64,000 nucleotides of DNA, from NCBI GenBank assembly GCA_963835535.1, contig CAWIFL010000013.1:1-64000 (forward strand), read 5' to 3'. The notes beneath the pieces were generated by a model. The model had not been told where the DNA came from and did no database searches. It saw nothing but the letters and a program-made list of their open reading frames with translations. Origin of the DNA: Fen-1245 sp963835535 (GTDB taxonomy: Bacteria; Gemmatimonadota; Gemmatimonadetes; Gemmatimonadales; JACORV01). Of this stretch, positions 58,573 through 64,000 are shown piece by piece. The stretch's first letter is position 1. Each line of letters starts with the position of its first letter. The position numbers and the translations under genes are program-made.

Positions 58573-60330
58573 ATGGGCCAGTCCATGGGGATGCTCGACT
58601 TCTTCGTGCTCGAGGCCGGTGAATACCTCGAGCGCCTCGACGCGCTGGCCCAGGCGCCCGCCGGTCCCTTCCCCAATGCCGACGAATTCGTCCGCATCGC
58701 CCGCGCCTGGCGCGGCGGGGCGCTCATGGCGTCCCAGCAGCCGATGGCGCGCGCCGCCCAGGGGCTGGAGGCGGCCGGCCGCGCGCTCAAGGACGGCCGG
58801 GTGGCGTGGGACGAGGGGGTGCGCGGCGAGATCATCCGCGCGGTGGACGACTGCAAGAAGCACCTGCACCGCATCCGCACGCCGGCGCCGGAGGACGCCC
58901 CACGGGCCGAGGAGATCGGCGCCGCGCTGGAGCGCCTCGCGGGGCGCACCTCCACGGGCGCGCGAGCGGCCGCCGGCGGTCTGGACGCGGGGGGCCGCGC
59001 CTTCGTAGCCCGCGAAGCCGCCGCGATCGCCAGCGCGCTCGATCGCGCGGCGCAGGCGCTGACGGCGGACCGCGCGGCGCGCGACGCGCTGGGCGGCGTC
59101 CCTCCCGCCATGTCGGCGCTGCGCGGCGTGGCGGTGCTGAACGACCTCCCGCCGCTCGGCGACCTCCTGACCGCCGTGGACGGCGCACTCAAGGAAGTCT
59201 TCGCGACGTCGGGGGCGGTCGCGCCGGCGGTGCCGGCGGTCTTCGACGCGGCGGCGAAGGCGCTGGCGCGGGCGGCGCGCGAGGTCGTGGACGTGGGCCG
59301 CCCGGCTCTGGACAGCGCCCAGGCCGGCGCGTTCGCGACGGCGCTGCTCGGCGCCTTCGCCGGCACGGGCCAGATCCTGCCGATCGAGGCGCTGTTCTAC
59401 GACGACGCGGGTCCGCACGTGGTCCGTCCGGGAGAAGCGCCCTCCCCGCTCTCACGCCTCGAGCTGGTCGGCCATGGCGAGTTCCTGGAGCGCGCCGCCG
59501 ACGAGCTGGCGCGCGCGGCCTCGCCGGTGGTCCGCGACCTCCGGCTGTTCACAATGGCGGCGTCGCTGCGGCCGCTGGGGGGCGCCGGAGGCCCGCCCGT
59601 CGCGCTCTCGCTGGGGCGCTTCGCCGACGCGGGGCGCACCGCGATCGAACGGGGCGCGGCCGGCGCCGACGTGGAGGCCTTCGCCGCTGCCGTGGCCGAC
59701 GCCGCTCGCGCGCTTCGCACCGTCCAGACGGGCGACGAGGCGCCGGTCGTCGCGCGGCTGGAGACCGCCATCGGACGGCTCGGCGCCAGCGCCGGCACGG
59801 TCGCCGCGCCGGCGCCGCCCGCGCACAAGCGGACCACGCGCGTCGTGCCGGAGCTGGCCGAGATGCCGGCGCATGGCGTGCCGGCCGCCGCCCCTGCCGC
59901 GGACGACGAGCGCGATCTCGCCTGGGCTTTCGCGTCGATGGAGCGGCTCGTCACCGAGCGTGGCGTCCCGCTCGGTTCGCTCGAGGAGCTACTCGGCGCG
60001 CCGACCGTGGCCTCGACCGCCCCTGCTGACGAGCGGGACGTGGTGGACATCGAGTCCCTGGCGCCGGACCAGGACGAGGCGGTGGTGCCGATCGAATCTC
60101 TGGCTCCAGACGAGGACGAGGGGGTGGTCCCGATCGAGTCCTTGGCGCCGGAGGAGAACGTCGTCCCGATCGAAACCCTCCTCTACAACGGCCAGGCCGC
60201 GCTGCGTCGCGCCCTCGAGCTCAAGGCCGAGGTGGCCGCGCTTGCGGCCTCACCCGGCCAGGCGTCGGCCCGGCTGTACGAGCTTCAGCGCGAGGTGTTC
60301 GATCTCGTCGAGCTTGGACTCAGCGCCTAG
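58573..60330 (+). CDS. Degenerate Hpt-domain protein with acidic tandem repeats
   Basis: This 585-residue soluble protein opens with an Hpt/CheA-P1-like helical bundle ('FVLEAGEYLERLDAL', 'FVRIARAWRGGALM'). The phospho-acceptor His of H-x-L-K-G is Arg45 here, so phosphotransfer is unlikely. A long helical, Ala-rich middle follows. Near residues 497-540 comes a repeated acidic unit 'VVPIESLAPDEDE' in about four imperfect copies, then a final helical segment 'ALRRALELKAEVAAL'. It may be an interaction scaffold derived from a chemotaxis-type kinase. No kinase or receiver domain is attached. Confidence 0.68.
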   Translation: MGQSMGMLDFFVLEAGEYLERLDALAQAPAGPFPNADEFVRIARAWRGGALMASQQPMARAAQGLEAAGRALKDGRVAWDEGVRGEIIRAVDDCKKHLHRIRTPAPEDAPRAEEIGAALERLAGRTSTGARAAAGGLDAGGRAFVAREAAAIASALDRAAQALTADRAARDALGGVPPAMSALRGVAVLNDLPPLGDLLTAVDGALKEVFATSGAVAPAVPAVFDAAAKALARAAREVVDVGRPALDSAQAGAFATALLGAFAGTGQILPIEALFYDDAGPHVVRPGEAPSPLSRLELVGHGEFLERAADELARAASPVVRDLRLFTMAASLRPLGGAGGPPVALSLGRFADAGRTAIERGAAGADVEAFAAAVADAARALRTVQTGDEAPVVARLETAIGRLGASAGTVAAPAPPAHKRTTRVVPELAEMPAHGVPAAAPAADDERDLAWAFASMERLVTERGVPLGSLEELLGAPTVASTAPADERDVVDIESLAPDQDEAVVPIESLAPDEDEGVVPIESLAPEENVVPIETLLYNGQAALRRALELKAEVAALAASPGQASARLYELQREVFDLVELGLSA

Positions 60331-61384
60331 CAGCCCCGGCCCGCCGAAGGCGCCGCACCGGACGCGCGGCCGCGGCCGGCTGTGGCAGGGCCTGGCCGGC
60401 GTCGCCATTTCGATCGTCTTCCTCTACTGGGCGCTCCGGGGCGTCTCGCCCGCCGCCTTCTTCCGCGAGTTGCGCCGCGCCAACCTCTGGCTCTTCCTGG
60501 CCTCCGCCGCGGTGGCGACGCTCACCTTCCCCGCGCGCGCCTCGCGGTGGCGCATCATCCTGGCCGCGCGGAGCGCCGGCGTGCGCTGGAAGCCCGTCTG
60601 GCACGCCACGGCCATCGGCTTCATGGCCAACAACGTCCTCCCGGCCCGCGCGGGCGAGCTGGCCCGCGCCTACGCCGGCTCGCGCCTCGTGGGGCTCCCC
60701 TTCGCCGCGTCGCTCGGCTCCGTCGCGGTCGAGCGCGTCTTCGACGGCCTGATCGTCGTCCTGTTGATGACCGTGGCCATCGCCTTGGCCGACTTCCCGA
60801 CGGCCGTCACGCTCGGCTCCACCAGCGTCTCCACGATCGCCGGGTGGATGGGCGCCGCGTTCATCCTGGTCCTGGCGTTCCTGTTCGTGCTGGTACACGC
60901 CCCTCGCGAAGGCCTGGCCTGGGTCGCCGCCGCGCTGCGCCGCGCCCTGCCCGCGCCCGCCGCCGAGTGGATCGTGCGGGTCACGCGCGGCTTCATCGAG
61001 GGCCTGTCCATCCTGCGGGCGCCGCGCGACTTCGCGCGGGTGGTCATCTGGTCGCTCGCGGTCTGGCTCATCAACGGGGCGGCGTTCTACCTCGGCTTCC
61101 TCGCCTTCCACATCAACGGCCTGCCGCTCACGTCGCCGCTGCTCCTGCAGGGGATCGTCGCGATCGGCGTCGCCATCCCGTCGTCGCCGGGGTTCTTCGG
61201 CCTGTTCGAGGCGGGGTCCCGCGTCTCGCTCGGGCTCTACGGCGTGCCGGGCGTCGCCGCGGCGAGCTTCGCCCTCGGCACGCATCTCGGGTGGTTCGTG
61301 CCGATCACCGCCATCGGCCTCTTCCACCTGGCGCGCTCCGGTCTCTCGCTCCACGACATCACCGGGCCGGAGCCGGCGCGGTGA
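60314..61384 (+). CDS. UPF0104 / lysylphosphatidylglycerol synthase TM-region family membrane protein
   Basis: A 356-residue polytopic membrane protein with about eight hydrophobic segments. Family landmarks of the YbhN/LPG-synthase membrane domain are 'RASRWRIILAARSAGV', 'AIGFMANNVLPARAGELARAY', 'SVAVERVFDGLIVVLLM' and 'IPSSPGFFGLFEAG'. Relatives act as lipid flippases or transferases. TTG 60314 overlaps the previous gene by 17 bp and is the first start giving the whole N-terminus. Its stop overlaps the ispE GTG (GTGA). A role in lipid transport is inferred only. Confidence 0.87.
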   Translation: MDSAPSSPGPPKAPHRTRGRGRLWQGLAGVAISIVFLYWALRGVSPAAFFRELRRANLWLFLASAAVATLTFPARASRWRIILAARSAGVRWKPVWHATAIGFMANNVLPARAGELARAYAGSRLVGLPFAASLGSVAVERVFDGLIVVLLMTVAIALADFPTAVTLGSTSVSTIAGWMGAAFILVLAFLFVLVHAPREGLAWVAAALRRALPAPAAEWIVRVTRGFIEGLSILRAPRDFARVVIWSLAVWLINGAAFYLGFLAFHINGLPLTSPLLLQGIVAIGVAIPSSPGFFGLFEAGSRVSLGLYGVPGVAAASFALGTHLGWFVPITAIGLFHLARSGLSLHDITGPEPAR

Positions 61385-62274
61385 CGCCGCCCGTGCGGGT
61401 GTGCGCGCGCGCCTGCGCGAAGGTCAACCTCTGGCTGCGGGTCTTCGGGCGGGACGCCAAGGGCTATCACGCCATCGAGTCGCTCTTCCAGCTCGTCAGC
61501 CTCGCCGACGACCTGGTCGTCGAGCGCGCGGCGGACGCTGTGACGCTGGTCGGGGCCCCGCCCGAGCTGGGCAGCAGCGCCGAGAACCTGATCGTGCGCG
61601 CCGCGACGCGGTTCCTGGCGGCGGCGCGGACGCCGGGGGGCGTGCGGATCGCGCTGACCAAGCGGATCCCGTGGAACGCCGGGCTGGGCGGGGCGTCGAG
61701 CGACGCCGCGGCGACGCTCGCCTCGCTGAACCGCCTGTTCGGCGGGCCGCTCTCGGCGGGCGACCTGCTCGAGCTGGCGGCGAGCCTGGGGAGCGACGTG
61801 CCGTTCTTCCTGTCGGGCAGCGCCCTCGCGCTGGGATGGGGCCGCGGCGAGCGGCTGCTCGCCCTGCCCCCGCTGCCGCCCCGGCCGATGCTGGTGGTGC
61901 CGCCGCCGGCGCCGGTGCGCACGGCGGACGCGTACGCGTGGATCGACCGGGACCGCGGCGCCGAGCACACCGGGGAATTCGCCGCCGTCTTCCGCCCCGA
62001 GGCCTTCAGCACGTGGGCCGCGGTGTCGAGCCATTCGCACAACGACTTCGAGTCGGTGGTGGCGGGCCATCTCCCCGAGATCGGGCACTGGCTCGACCGG
62101 CTGCGCGCGACGGAGGCGCTGCTGGTGCGCCTGGCAGGGAGCGGCGGCGCGCTCGTCGCGCTGTACGAGACCGCGCAGGCGCGGGACGCCGCGTGGTCGA
62201 GGCTCGGATCGGATCCCGCGATGGCGCGCGCCGAGACACTCACGGCGCCGCCGCCCCTGGTGGACGAGGCCTAG
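61381..62274 (+). CDS. ispE: 4-diphosphocytidyl-2-C-methyl-D-erythritol kinase
   Basis: IspE phosphorylates CDP-methylerythritol in the MEP isoprenoid pathway. The 297-residue GHMP kinase has 'CAKVNLWLRVFGRDAKGYHAIESLF', 'KRIPWNAGLGGASSDAAATLASLN' in pieces (the ATP-binding GLGGASS loop), 'LGSDVPFFLSG' and 'VRLAGSGGALVALYE' near the end. GTG 61381 overlaps the membrane-protein stop. It is followed 3 nt later by hutH. The MEP pathway also supplies DXP to the PdxJ route encoded nearby. Confidence 0.95.
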   Translation: MTPPVRVCARACAKVNLWLRVFGRDAKGYHAIESLFQLVSLADDLVVERAADAVTLVGAPPELGSSAENLIVRAATRFLAAARTPGGVRIALTKRIPWNAGLGGASSDAAATLASLNRLFGGPLSAGDLLELAASLGSDVPFFLSGSALALGWGRGERLLALPPLPPRPMLVVPPPAPVRTADAYAWIDRDRGAEHTGEFAAVFRPEAFSTWAAVSSHSHNDFESVVAGHLPEIGHWLDRLRATEALLVRLAGSGGALVALYETAQARDAAWSRLGSDPAMARAETLTAPPPLVDEA

Positions 62275-62277
62275 ACG

Positions 62278-63789
<1,512 letters not shown>

Positions 63790-63819
63790 CCGGCCGCCTC
63801 GGCCGGAGGACGTCGTCTC

Positions 63820-64000
63820 ATGACGGCGCTGCTGGACCGACTGCGTGACGCGCTCGCCCCCGACTACGAGGTCGAGCGCGAGCTGGCGAGCGGGGGCATG
63901 GGCGTGGTCTTCCTCGGCCGCGACGTCGCCCTGGATCGCCGGGTCGCGATCAAGATCATCAAGCCCGAGCTGGCCACCGCGACGGCGGCGGAGCGGTTCA
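63820..64000 (+). CDS. Serine/threonine protein kinase, N-terminus only (runs off window)
   Basis: Sixty codons are visible before the window ends. They encode the start of a Hanks-type kinase: 'YEVERELASGGMGVVFLGRDVALDRRVAIKIIKPEL' (in pieces) has the Gly-rich nucleotide loop at about residues 24-31 and the invariant Lys45 in AIKII. GGAGGA lies upstream of the ATG. Bacteria of this type often carry many such kinases with extracellular repeats. The remaining domains are not visible here. Confidence 0.88.
   Translation, partial: MTALLDRLRDALAPDYEVERELASGGMGVVFLGRDVALDRRVAIKIIKPELATATAAERF

Overview
The window is a very GC-rich, gene-dense bacterial chromosome segment. Gene density, frequent GTG/TTG starts, 4-bp NTGA stop/start overlaps, a heptose phosphatase (Gram-negative envelope) and the DUF4159/DUF4175/TPR/'asparagine synthetase B-like' cluster all fit Gemmatimonadota or a close relative. 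That placement is my inference from gene content; no rRNA is present to confirm it.

Layout. 1-200: two Met-type tRNAs. 243-18092 (minus): a nearly unbroken chain of ftsB-like, eno, plsC, thiL, nnr, MEMO1-like, a Minf_1886-type gene, lon, hsp20, a membrane protein, glyA, leucine dehydrogenase, acyl-CoA dehydrogenase, 3-hydroxyacyl-CoA dehydrogenase, bioY, thiolase and thrS. 18216-32498 (plus): a BON protein, valS, a lipoprotein, selA, a heptose phosphatase, a secreted PPC protein plus a PPC fragment, purN, two M42-type peptidase genes, purH, a lipoprotein and a small Tat protein. 32600-38707: two tRNA-Ser genes flank a mixed region with a lipoprotein, an exported SagB-type nitroreductase, amtB, a frame-disrupted porin, a frame-disrupted MOSC gene and a GDSL esterase. 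38711-41788: a gltX 5' remnant, glnS and gltX. 41785-56915 (minus): two unknown genes, a DapL-like aminotransferase, an FAH-family gene, a repeat block, a JAMM-DinG fusion helicase, the DUF cluster, rsmI, a DUF4388 gene and trxA. 56945-64000 (mostly plus): mce, pdxJ, a degenerate Hpt protein, a UPF0104 membrane protein, ispE, hutH and the start of a Ser/Thr kinase.

Functionally the window is mostly housekeeping: translation (thrS, valS, glnS, gltX, tRNAs, selA, rsmI), proteostasis (lon, hsp20, trxA), branched-chain amino-acid and acyl-CoA catabolism (leucine dehydrogenase, acyl-CoA dehydrogenase, hydroxyacyl-CoA dehydrogenase, thiolase, and mce further away), purine synthesis (purN, purH), cofactors (thiL, pdxJ, ispE, bioY) and nitrogen handling (amtB, hutH, leucine dehydrogenase, glyA).

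The most unusual signal is repeat- and slippage-related. Three coding sequences each carry exactly four tandem copies of an 8-bp unit (selA, the M42 peptidase right at its start codon, and a Tat-signal gene). A 9-C tract breaks the bioY frame, and two more genes (porin, MOSC) are broken at short GCGC runs. A long GTGAGA inverted-repeat block supplies the last codons of the helicase gene. Whether these are contingency loci, mobile short repeats or assembly errors can be tested with reads and related genomes. Other notable items are a RadC-like metalloprotease domain fused to a DinG helicase, a catalytically dead M42 paralogue paired with an intact one, a gltX remnant in front of glnS, and intrinsic terminators placed directly in front of valS and amtB.
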